The notes beneath the pieces are model-generated. The model was not told the DNA's origin. It searched no databases and saw only the letters and a program-made list of their open reading frames with translations. The position numbers and the translations under genes were made by a program. Positions 6,087 through 12,172 of a stretch of DNA of 13,820 nucleotides are shown piece by piece. The stretch comes from JAUYMM01 sp049301455 (GTDB lineage: Bacteria; Patescibacteriota; Microgenomatia; UBA8517). The DNA lies in assembly GCA_049301455.1 (NCBI GenBank), contig JBAQKY010000018.1:1-13820 (forward strand), given 5' to 3'. Within the stretch, counting starts at the first letter, position 1. Every line of letters starts with the position of its first letter.

Positions 6087-7584
6087 TTTCTTTCATTGTT
6101 TCTATTTCAAAATATTTGTCAAAAACTTTTCTGGCAATTGGTCCTGCAACCTTTGATCCTTCACCTGATTTTTCAACCATGACTGTTAATGCAATTTCTG
6201 GATTTTCAATTGGCGCAAAACTAAAAAACCACGCATGAGTTTTATCATCTTCATTTGTTTCTGCCGTTCCTGTTTTACACCCAACTTCTAAATTGTTATG
6301 TTTCTCGGCGAAATCAAAAAAAGTAAATGCAGTTCCACCTGTTGCACATGCCTTTTTCATTCCCTCTTTTACTAAGTTTATATTATCCTCTTTAATTTTT
6401 AATGAAGTACAATTTGGTTCACCTACAATTTTTAAATCACAGTTTTTGCCACCATTAGCAACAGCTAAATCTGCTCTATGTATTCCAACTGCAGTTAAAG
6501 CTAGGTCTCCTTGTCCAATTGAAAAATGATATGTATTACCTAAAAACCATTTTTCTTTTTTTGTCTTTTCTTTCCAATCTGGTGATGGAACAAGTGATTG
6601 AACTTCTCCTCCAATATCAATGTTTGTGAGTTTGGTTAAGCCAAATCTTTTGGTCCACTCTACAAGGTTATTAATTCCAACTGCCTCACCTACTTTATAA
6701 AAAAAGGTGTCAGTTGACCTTGCCAATGCTTTTGTTAAATCAATCTCACCTTCTTGCCCACCATATTGTGTGTAATACCAATTAGTGTATGAATAATTTC
6801 CATATGGACTCTCAACTGTAACAACGCCGGTATCGTTATATCTAAAATCTTTATCTATTTTACCCTCTTCAAGTGCAGCAATTAAAACAAGTGGTTTAAA
6901 TATTGAACCGGGGTGGTATAAACCCCCAATTGCCCTGTTAAATAATGGAAGTTCTGGATCTGAAAGGCTTTTTGTAATGTTGTTTGGATCAAACATTGGT
7001 GAAGAAAAAAGCGCTAATACTGCACCGTTTTTATCAGTAGCCACGGCAGAACCAGTTTTACCTTCAAAGTTTTTTGCAATCTCTATTTGCAAATTAAAAT
7101 CTATATTTGTTTTTACGTCGGCACCAGCGACGGGATTCCTAACACCAATAGATCTTATTTTATTTCCACCACTATCAACTTCAATTAATTCCTCTCCATC
7201 AATTCCAGTTAATTTACAATTATAATATTCTTGTAACCCTCCACGACCAACAATTTGACCTAGTTTATATGGCCCTTTTTCTATACAGTTTGGATCAATT
7301 TTTCCAACTTCAAATTCGTTCGTCTCAGCGACGTAACCAGTTAGATGAGAAAACTCAGGGCCTGTTAAAACTTCACCTCCACGAGATAATATTTTCCCTC
7401 TTTCTGCCTTTATCTTTATTCTTTCAATTCTATTTCCTTCTGATAATTTTCTGTAATATCCACCTTTAATTATTTGAAGATCAAACAAACGTGCAATTAA
7501 AATAAAGCCTCCTAGAATTAAAACACCTCTTAAAAACCAAGACAGCCAAGACTGTTCACTTTTTGAATTTGCCAAAGTCTGCAT
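6079..7584 (-). CDS. mrdA: Penicillin-binding protein 2-type transpeptidase
   Basis: Class B PBP: the peptidoglycan crosslinking enzyme of the elongation machinery, anchored in the cytoplasmic membrane with its catalytic domain outside. A short basic/polar N-terminus is followed by one membrane segment (about 14-33). A dimerisation/pedestal region (about 45-160) contains the AERGKILSRGGEVL box (60-73). The transpeptidase domain has all three motifs: SIFK (Ser227 nucleophile, Lys230), STD (290-292, the SxN motif in its SxD form) and KTGT (437-440). The length of 501 aa is short for PBP2 (about 600) but complete. It follows mreB and two small unknown genes; pairing with MreB favours a PBP2/elongation role over the division-type PBP3. 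An extended -10 directly before the ATG suggests its own leaderless transcript in addition to read-through. Confidence 0.93.
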   Translation of the reverse strand: MQTLANSKSEQSWLSWFLRGVLILGGFILIARLFDLQIIKGGYYRKLSEGNRIERIKIKAERGKILSRGGEVLTGPEFSHLTGYVAETNEFEVGKIDPNCIEKGPYKLGQIVGRGGLQEYYNCKLTGIDGEELIEVDSGGNKIRSIGVRNPVAGADVKTNIDFNLQIEIAKNFEGKTGSAVATDKNGAVLALFSSPMFDPNNITKSLSDPELPLFNRAIGGLYHPGSIFKPLVLIAALEEGKIDKDFRYNDTGVVTVESPYGNYSYTNWYYTQYGGQEGEIDLTKALARSTDTFFYKVGEAVGINNLVEWTKRFGLTKLTNIDIGGEVQSLVPSPDWKEKTKKEKWFLGNTYHFSIGQGDLALTAVGIHRADLAVANGGKNCDLKIVGEPNCTSLKIKEDNINLVKEGMKKACATGGTAFTFFDFAEKHNNLEVGCKTGTAETNEDDKTHAWFFSFAPIENPEIALTVMVEKSGEGSKVAGPIARKVFDKYFEIETMKENE

Positions 7585-7590
7585 GAGTTA

Positions 7591-7599
7591 ATGATACCA
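7591..7599 (-). promoter_or_regulatory. Putative leaderless extended -10 promoter of mrdA
   Basis: The minus strand reads TGG-TATCAT (7599..7591), an extended -10 with five of six hexamer bases, ending six bases before the mrdA ATG. A weak TCGAAA (7620..7615) sits 18 bases upstream of the hexamer. The element fills the 23-base gap between the 90-aa gene and mrdA. Confidence 0.45.
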
Positions 7600-7607
7600 G
7601 ATGAAAT

Positions 7608-7880
7608 CTAGATGTTTCGATGCTCTGGATGGCCTAATGGTTGTTGCCCTTTTTTAAGTCTTTCTTGATCCTTAGGCGACCAGTCTTCTAATGTGATTGC
7701 ACCTGAGTCATAAACAATTCCTAACGCTTTAGCAGCATCTTGAACAGGAAGTTGGGGAAATTCTTCAACAGTAGACCCTACTGGAGGAGCAGAATGTTCT
7801 ATAGCTACAGCAAGCTGTCTACTTTTAATTCTTATTGTATCAATTGGATGTTTAAAATAAAAAAATATATTATCCTTCAT
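7608..7880 (-). CDS. Unknown 90-aa protein in the mreB-mrdA operon
   Basis: I do not recognise it. It begins with an aromatic, basic stretch (MKDNIFFYFKHPIDTIRIKSR), too polar for a clear membrane helix but possibly membrane-associated, then a proline-rich linker (SAPPVGSTVEEFPQLP, 30-45). A short helical part with DAAKALGIVYDSGAI and EDWSPKDQERLKKGQQ follows, and it ends with GHPEHRNI. There is no cysteine. Its ATG overlaps the stop of the upstream 61-aa gene in ATGA, so the two are translationally coupled. It occupies a place where mreC, mreD or rodA are often found, but resembles none of them. GC in two lines counted by hand is 40-45%, above most neighbours. Confidence 0.65.
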   Translation of the reverse strand: MKDNIFFYFKHPIDTIRIKSRQLAVAIEHSAPPVGSTVEEFPQLPVQDAAKALGIVYDSGAITLEDWSPKDQERLKKGQQPLGHPEHRNI

Positions 7881-8062
7881 TTTTTCTCCTCTAATTTCTT
7901 AAGCAATTCTCTAGCTAATGGCAAATCGTTTCTCCCTTGAGCAATCGAGTTCAATTCGGCAAGTGAGCTTTTATCATTATCATCAACAACTCTTGTAAAG
8001 AGCATTCTTATATAAGATTCCCTCGCTTCGGCCGTCAAAGCAGGTGTTTCTGTAACAGTCAT
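7877..8062 (-). CDS. Unknown 61-aa helical protein directly after mreB
   Basis: Not recognised. The sequence looks entirely alpha-helical and charged: TAEARESYIRMLFTRVVDD (10-28), then SSLAELNSIAQGRNDLPLARELLKKLEEKK, a likely amphipathic C-terminal helix that could pair with itself or a partner. There is no cysteine, membrane segment or catalytic motif. It starts eight bases after the mreB stop and overlaps the following 90-aa gene by four bases (ATGA). A perfect TATAAT spanning the mreB stop ends seven bases before the ATG. Being real is supported by this packing and promoter rather than by homology. Confidence 0.6.
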   Translation of the reverse strand: MTVTETPALTAEARESYIRMLFTRVVDDNDKSSLAELNSIAQGRNDLPLARELLKKLEEKK

Positions 8063-8069
8063 AATCCGT

Positions 8070-8098
8070 ATTATAATCCTTTTGTAATTCTCAGTCTA
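8070..8098 (-). promoter_or_regulatory. Putative leaderless promoter at the mreB stop, driving the small-gene pair
   Basis: Minus-strand TAGACT (8098..8093), 17-base spacer, perfect TATAAT (8075..8070), ending seven bases before the ATG at 8062. The hexamer contains the TAA stop of mreB, so the promoter is embedded in the end of the preceding gene. Confidence 0.45.
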
Positions 8099-9141
8099 TT
8101 TAACATCAATGGATTTTCTAGTAGTTTTCCGCAACCTCTAGCAACACAAGTTAGTGGTTCATCTGCAATAAACACAGGCATTTTTGTAGCTTCTGAAATT
8201 GCTTTATCAATTCCATGAATTAATGATCCACCTCCTGCAAGATAAATCCCTCTTTCCATAATATCTGAGATAAGTTCAGGTGGGGTTTCTTCAAGTGTGT
8301 CTGATATGCCAGTAATAATTTCATGAATAATTGGTCCCAACGCTTCTCTAATTTCTCCATCTGTTAGCTTAACTGATCGGGGTAATCCATTTTCCAAATC
8401 TCTTCCTCTTACGATTTGGCTTTTTGGTTTCTCAAAAGCTGTTGCAGAACCAATTGAAATTTTTACAGCCTCTGCTGATGGCTGACCTAAAAGAAGTGAG
8501 TACTTTAACTTTACGTAATTAATTATTGCTTCATCCATTTCATCCCCTGCAACTCTAAGTGATCTTCCAATTACGATTCCACCAAGTGAGATCACTGCAA
8601 TTTCTGATGTACCACCTCCAATATCAACTATGAAATTTCCTTCAGGTGATTCGACGTTTAATCCTGCTCCAATTGCAGCAGCCATTGGTTCTTCTATTAG
8701 GTCTGCTCTTCTTGCACCCGCATCAATTGCAGCGTCTGCAACAGCTCTTCTTTCAACTTCAGTAACACCTGATGGGATACCAACAACAACATGAGGCCTT
8801 GGAATACGAGGCATATTTCCACCTGTTTCATGAACCTTTTTAATATAGTATGTCAGGATTGATGAGGCTGCATCAAAATCTGCAATAACTCCATCTCTTA
8901 AAGGCCTAATTACTTCAATTGTTGAAGGAGCCCTTCCTAACATCTTTTTTGCAGATGCTCCAATTGCTAAAATTTCTTTTGTTTTTTTATTTCTTGCAAC
9001 AGCTGAAGGTTCTCTAACAGCAATACCTTTGCCTTTAATATAGACAAGTGTGTTTGCAGTTCCAAGGTCAATTCCTAAATCTGTAGAAAAAAACCCAAGA
9101 ATTAAATTAATCGGATTTGGTATACTTTTAAGTGAAAACAT
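8071..9141 (-). CDS. mreB: Rod-shape-determining actin homologue MreB
   Basis: Bacterial actin that polymerises on the inner membrane face and organises the elongasome with PBP2. From the ATG at 9141 the protein is 356 aa (family about 335-350). The first nucleotide-binding loop is DLGIDLGTANTLVY (21-34), the second IVDIGGGTSEIAV (171-183) and the third LAGGGSLIHG near the C-terminus. The helical EEPMAAAIGAGL segment is also typical. The hydrophobic N-terminus (INLILGFFS) may be the membrane-binding element. In-frame alternatives are ATGs at 9186 and 9162 and a GTG at 9201. I prefer 9141 because it matches homologues and because the candidate promoter at 9166-9195 would begin transcription downstream of 9162. 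This ATG overlaps the ATG of the divergent ligase-like gene within a single CATG. Confidence 0.95.
   Translation of the reverse strand: MFSLKSIPNPINLILGFFSTDLGIDLGTANTLVYIKGKGIAVREPSAVARNKKTKEILAIGASAKKMLGRAPSTIEVIRPLRDGVIADFDAASSILTYYIKKVHETGGNMPRIPRPHVVVGIPSGVTEVERRAVADAAIDAGARRADLIEEPMAAAIGAGLNVESPEGNFIVDIGGGTSEIAVISLGGIVIGRSLRVAGDEMDEAIINYVKLKYSLLLGQPSAEAVKISIGSATAFEKPKSQIVRGRDLENGLPRSVKLTDGEIREALGPIIHEIITGISDTLEETPPELISDIMERGIYLAGGGSLIHGIDKAISEATKMPVFIADEPLTCVARGCGKLLENPLMLNRLRITKGL
9118..9126 (+). promoter_or_regulatory. Putative extended -10 promoter of the ligase-like gene, inside mreB
   Basis: Plus-strand TGG-TATACT, an extended -10 with five of six hexamer bases, ends 13 bases before the ATG at 9140, giving a leader of about seven bases. 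It lies inside the first codons of mreB; no convincing -35 is visible. Confidence 0.4.
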
Positions 9142-11149
9142 GATTCCAGTACTTTTTAACATATTATTATTTTTAATTCCACTCATCTTTTTCAAAAACA
9201 CTTCTGAGTTGTTTGAATTTAATAAAATAATTACCCTTTATCTATTTACTATTTTAATAGTTGCTGTTTGGGCGTACAACAGCATAACACATAAAAGGTT
9301 TATATTTCGTCGCACAATACTTGATACCCCACTAATCCTTTATCTATTAGTACTATTTATCAGTACCTTATTTTCTACGGATCCTCGAACATCATGGTTG
9401 GGATACTACTCACGTTTCAATGGCGGACTTATTTCACAAATTTGTTATGCCCTACTTTACTGGGCCTATGTCTCAAATTTAAACAAAAAACAAACTATAA
9501 ATAATGTATATTACGCTCTGACTTCTACAACGATTGTGAGCATCTTGGCTATTGGAGAACGTTTTGGGATATTTACAACCTGCGGGTTAATGGGTTTTGG
9601 ATACTCCGAATCTTGTTGGGTACAAGATGTGCAAAATAGAGTTTTTTCAACACTTGGACAACCAAACTGGCTTGCAGCCACAATTACTGCGCTTATACCA
9701 ATGTCGTGGTATTTTCTAATTTCAGACAATGATCAGTTCAAGAATAGGAATGCCATTTTATTTCCAAAGATATTTTGGTTTTTAATATCGGTTCTACTTT
9801 TTGTAGCACTTTTGTTTACCAAATCACGATCAGGGTTTTTAGCCTTTGGTATTGAAACAGTTGTTTTTTGGTCTTTGATACTTTGGCAATACAAATTTAA
9901 AAAGATCAAGGAGCTCGTCGGCCTGATATTTATTTCATTTGCATTAGTTTTTCTATTTAATAAACCTGTAAATATAAGCACTCAAACACCAGCAGTAGCT
10001 TCTCCTGTTCTGGAAACTGGTGGTACTGAATCTGGAACCATTAGAAAATATGTCTGGTTAGGTGCTATGAATATTTTCAAGAAATATCCGCTATTTGGAT
10101 CAGGACCTGAAACATTTGCTTTTGTTTTTCCGAATGCAAAACCAATTGGACATAATTTAACTTCTGAGTGGGATTTTATATACAACAAGGCACACAACGA
10201 ATATCTAAATTATCTGGCAACAACTGGTCTGTTTGGTCTAATAGCTTATGCAATATTGATTGTTTATTCATTAATTGCTATTTGGAAAACAAAGAATAAA
10301 ACAATCATGGCTTCTTTAATATCTGGATACTTTGCAATTTTAGTAACTAATTTTTTTGGTTTTTCTGTTGTATATGTTTCGTTACTTTTCTTCATACTTC
10401 CAGCAATTGCACTTACTTTTGATCAAGAGCAAAATCTTCATTTAAATCATGTGCGTTTAGGAATACTTGAGAAAATATTGATATTAATCGTATTTTTACT
10501 AACACCAATAATTATTTTTAATATATTTAAATATTGGCAGGCAGATACTTTTTACAACAATGCACGTAATTCAAATAGACAGCAAGATTATGAAAACGCA
10601 AAAACAGAAATTGAAAAGGCTATCAATATTTCAAAAAATGAATCTATTTATTGGGCTGAATCGGCAGTGAGCTATGCAGAGTTATCACTCACTCAAGCTA
10701 AAAAAACAAACGAAACTGAGTCAAAGAAGATGGCAGAGAAAGCTGAACTAGATGCCATACAAGCAGTAGTACTTTCACCAAAAAATATTAATAATTTAAA
10801 AATTCTATCTAGCACGTACTATAAATTTTCAATTTTCAGCAATGACTATCTAACACTTGCAGAAGAACCACTCATCAATGCAATTACTGTTGCACCAAAT
10901 GATCCAAAACTACATTATCAATTAGGTGTTTTAAATTTGAAAAATGGGAAAATAGATGAAGGATTATTTAATATCAAAAAGTCAGTTGAATTAAAACCAA
11001 ATTACAAAGAAGGTAGATTTGCGCTCGGGCTTACATACATTGATACTAAAAACTACCAAGGAGCAATCGAAAATCTAGAATATATACTTCAAAACATAGA
11101 TCCAAATGACGAGCTAACAAAAAAATATTTAGATAAAATTAGCCAGTAG
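9140..11149 (+). CDS. O-antigen-ligase/polymerase-like membrane protein with C-terminal TPR domain
   Basis: A 669-aa inner-membrane protein of the Wzy/WaaL-like superfamily, which transfers or polymerises lipid-linked glycans on the outer face of the membrane. About 13 hydrophobic segments span residues 3-463. Between segments 9 and 10 is the long external loop (about 275-362) with GSGPE (320-324) and HNEYL (352-356), the family's conserved His region. RSGFLAF (230-236) is the typical Arg-containing motif. From about 470 the protein is soluble and helical, with tetratricopeptide-like repeats clearest at 591-650 (LHYQLGVLNLKNGKIDEGL, then RFALGLTYIDTKNYQGAIENL). The acceptor (surface glycan, S-layer glycoprotein or other) cannot be told. 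The ATG at 9140 is required for the first membrane segment. The 3' end overlaps the convergent 139-aa gene by 11 bases. Confidence 0.85.
   Translation: MIPVLFNILLFLIPLIFFKNTSELFEFNKIITLYLFTILIVAVWAYNSITHKRFIFRRTILDTPLILYLLVLFISTLFSTDPRTSWLGYYSRFNGGLISQICYALLYWAYVSNLNKKQTINNVYYALTSTTIVSILAIGERFGIFTTCGLMGFGYSESCWVQDVQNRVFSTLGQPNWLAATITALIPMSWYFLISDNDQFKNRNAILFPKIFWFLISVLLFVALLFTKSRSGFLAFGIETVVFWSLILWQYKFKKIKELVGLIFISFALVFLFNKPVNISTQTPAVASPVLETGGTESGTIRKYVWLGAMNIFKKYPLFGSGPETFAFVFPNAKPIGHNLTSEWDFIYNKAHNEYLNYLATTGLFGLIAYAILIVYSLIAIWKTKNKTIMASLISGYFAILVTNFFGFSVVYVSLLFFILPAIALTFDQEQNLHLNHVRLGILEKILILIVFLLTPIIIFNIFKYWQADTFYNNARNSNRQQDYENAKTEIEKAINISKNESIYWAESAVSYAELSLTQAKKTNETESKKMAEKAELDAIQAVVLSPKNINNLKILSSTYYKFSIFSNDYLTLAEEPLINAITVAPNDPKLHYQLGVLNLKNGKIDEGLFNIKKSVELKPNYKEGRFALGLTYIDTKNYQGAIENLEYILQNIDPNDELTKKYLDKISQ
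9166..9195 (-). promoter_or_regulatory. Putative mreB promoter, inside the divergent ligase-like gene
   Basis: Minus-strand TTGAAA (9195..9190), 18-base spacer, AATAAT (9171..9166), five of six consensus bases, 24 bases before the mreB ATG at 9141. An alternative is TGT-TAAAAA (9161..9153), 11 bases before the ATG. Either one lies within the first codons of the opposite gene. Confidence 0.35.
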
Positions 11150-11558
11150 ATAGTTTTTTTTCGGCATAATCATCTAAATTAGATGCAATTATATACCTTA
11201 TTATCTCTGCGTCGCCGTCCCCTATTACAACAGGAACCATGTGGTGGAATAAATCAGCGCTAGATCCTGTTGAAGCAGCTTTTGTCGGGGCTTCTACTAC
11301 TTCGAAAGAGGCTCCAATCTCTATAGCGTGCTTCAAAGCATCTGCAGTATCCATATATCCATCCTTCAATCCATATGACGGTATTACCTGGGTAGCAACA
11401 TAACTACCTATCACTCCCTCACCAGGACTTTCTTTTACTTCAAAGGAAATACTATATGGAGTACCTACTCCTCCTTTACGATTATTTATATACACGTTTA
11501 CATCTACTTCACTTGCATTTGGATCGAGTAAGGAAATTGTTATATTTCTTGTTTCCAT
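11139..11558 (-). CDS. Unknown 139-aa protein
   Basis: I do not recognise this family. The N-terminal half looks like beta strands: ITISLLDPNASEVDVNVYIN (6-25) and TPYSISFEVKESPGEGVIGSYVATQ. The second half begins DTADALKHAIEIGASFEVVEAPT and continues through a Ser/Gly linker (KAASTGSSAD) to HHMVPVVIGDGDAEIIRYIIASN. It is acidic, without cysteines, signal peptide or membrane segment. It is a single gene with its own promoter-like element, converging on and overlapping the ligase-like gene by 11 bases and divergent from def. Hand counts over two lines give 45-47% GC, well above def (about 25% in one line), which could reflect a different origin or simply its amino-acid content. Confidence 0.7.
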   Translation of the reverse strand: METRNITISLLDPNASEVDVNVYINNRKGGVGTPYSISFEVKESPGEGVIGSYVATQVIPSYGLKDGYMDTADALKHAIEIGASFEVVEAPTKAASTGSSADLFHHMVPVVIGDGDAEIIRYIIASNLDDYAEKKLSTG

Positions 11559-11565
11559 TATTAGA

Positions 11566-11594
11566 AGTGTACATTAAAGTTATTAGTTTATAAA
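11566..11594 (-). promoter_or_regulatory. Possible leaderless promoter of the 139-aa gene
   Basis: Minus-strand TTTATA (11594..11589), 17-base spacer, TACACT (11571..11566), ending seven bases before the ATG at 11558. The -10 is weak (fits TANNNT). An alternative is TATAAA (11592..11587) as the -10 with TTGAAT upstream at a 19-base spacing, giving a leader of about 22 bases. Confidence 0.3.
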
Positions 11595-11628
11595 GCATAA
11601 AATATTATGAGATTCAACACTCAAAGAA

Positions 11629-11637
11629 TGTTATAAT
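11629..11637 (+). promoter_or_regulatory. Leaderless extended -10 promoter of def
   Basis: TGT-TATAAT: a perfect -10 hexamer (11632-11637) with the extended TG, ending six bases before the def ATG at 11644. Usual -10 to +1 spacing puts the transcript start on the A of the ATG. There is no convincing -35 and no Shine-Dalgarno. Confidence 0.6.
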
Positions 11638-11643
11638 ACAGCC

Positions 11644-12171
11644 ATGGTACAAAAAATAATCCAATCTGGTAACCCAATTTTAAGAAAAGTTAGTAAACCG
11701 GTTCGATCGATTGATCGAAAAATCCTGAACTTGATTCAGGACCTCAAGGATACCCTCGAAGTACAAAAAGATCCAGAAGGAGTAGGTCTTGCAGCACCAC
11801 AAATTGGAGTCAATTTAAGAGTTTTTGTTGTTGGATTTAAAAACTTAAATAGAGTTGTTATTAATCCAGAAATCATTGAAATTAAAAAAACTTCTGACAA
11901 AAAACCAAAATCCAAAAGTGAAATTCTAGAAGGATGTCTGTCACTTCCCCACTATTATGGACCATTAAAAAGAGAGGCCATAGTAAAACTAAAATATTTA
12001 GATGAAAATGGAAAAGAAGTTGATGAAGAGTTTAAAGATTTTAATGCGCAAATAATTCTACATGAGATAGACCACTTAAATGGTTTCTTGTTTGTTGATA
12101 GACTATTAGAGCAAAAAAAGAAACTCTACAAACTAGATGCAGATGACACATGGGAGGAAGTAGAATTGTGA
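11644..12171 (+). CDS. def: Peptide deformylase
   Basis: Metalloenzyme that removes the formyl group from the N-terminal Met of nascent proteins at the ribosome. All three motifs are present: GVGLAAPQ (46-53, GxGxAAxQ), EGCLS (96-100, metal ligand Cys98) and HEIDH (140-144; His140 and His144 ligands, Glu141 catalytic). The length of 175 aa is normal. A lysine-rich insertion (KKTSDKKPKSKSE, 81-93) precedes motif 2. The start is fixed by the family's N-terminus (IIQSGNPILRKVSKPV) and by the extended -10 just before it. The stop is followed one base later by the fmt ATG, so the two functionally linked genes form a tight pair. Two adjacent 7-bp inverted repeats lie in its 5' coding part. Confidence 0.96.
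   Translation: MVQKIIQSGNPILRKVSKPVRSIDRKILNLIQDLKDTLEVQKDPEGVGLAAPQIGVNLRVFVVGFKNLNRVVINPEIIEIKKTSDKKPKSKSEILEGCLSLPHYYGPLKREAIVKLKYLDENGKEVDEEFKDFNAQIILHEIDHLNGFLFVDRLLEQKKKLYKLDADDTWEEVEL
11702..11741 (+). repeat. Two back-to-back 7-bp inverted repeats inside def
   Basis: TTCGATC (11702-11708), loop GATT, GATCGAA (11713-11719); three bases later TCCTGAA (11723-11729), loop CTTGA, TTCAGGA (11735-11741). Both stems are perfect. They sit about 60-100 bases into the def reading frame and could fold in the mRNA. Confidence 0.6.
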
Positions 12172-12172
12172 T

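Noticed and set aside
9050..9139. Upstream extension of the ligase-like gene from an ATG at 9050
   Set aside because: The extra 30 residues are the antisense of conserved mreB codons and are hydrophilic, and the promoter-like box lies downstream of that start.
9733..9981. Minus-strand open frames inside the ligase-like gene as real genes
   Set aside because: They are antisense of a well-supported membrane protein, show no recognisable motif and are explained by its codon composition.
12153..12157. GGAGG before fmt as its ribosome binding site
   Set aside because: The spacing of 15 bases to the ATG is too long, and the bases are def codons; coupling to def is a simpler explanation.
12169..12171. 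UGA read as glycine, as in some CPR lineages
   Set aside because: def and the 61-aa gene end properly at TGA at the family length or at a tight ATGA junction, and no TGA interrupts a conserved domain.
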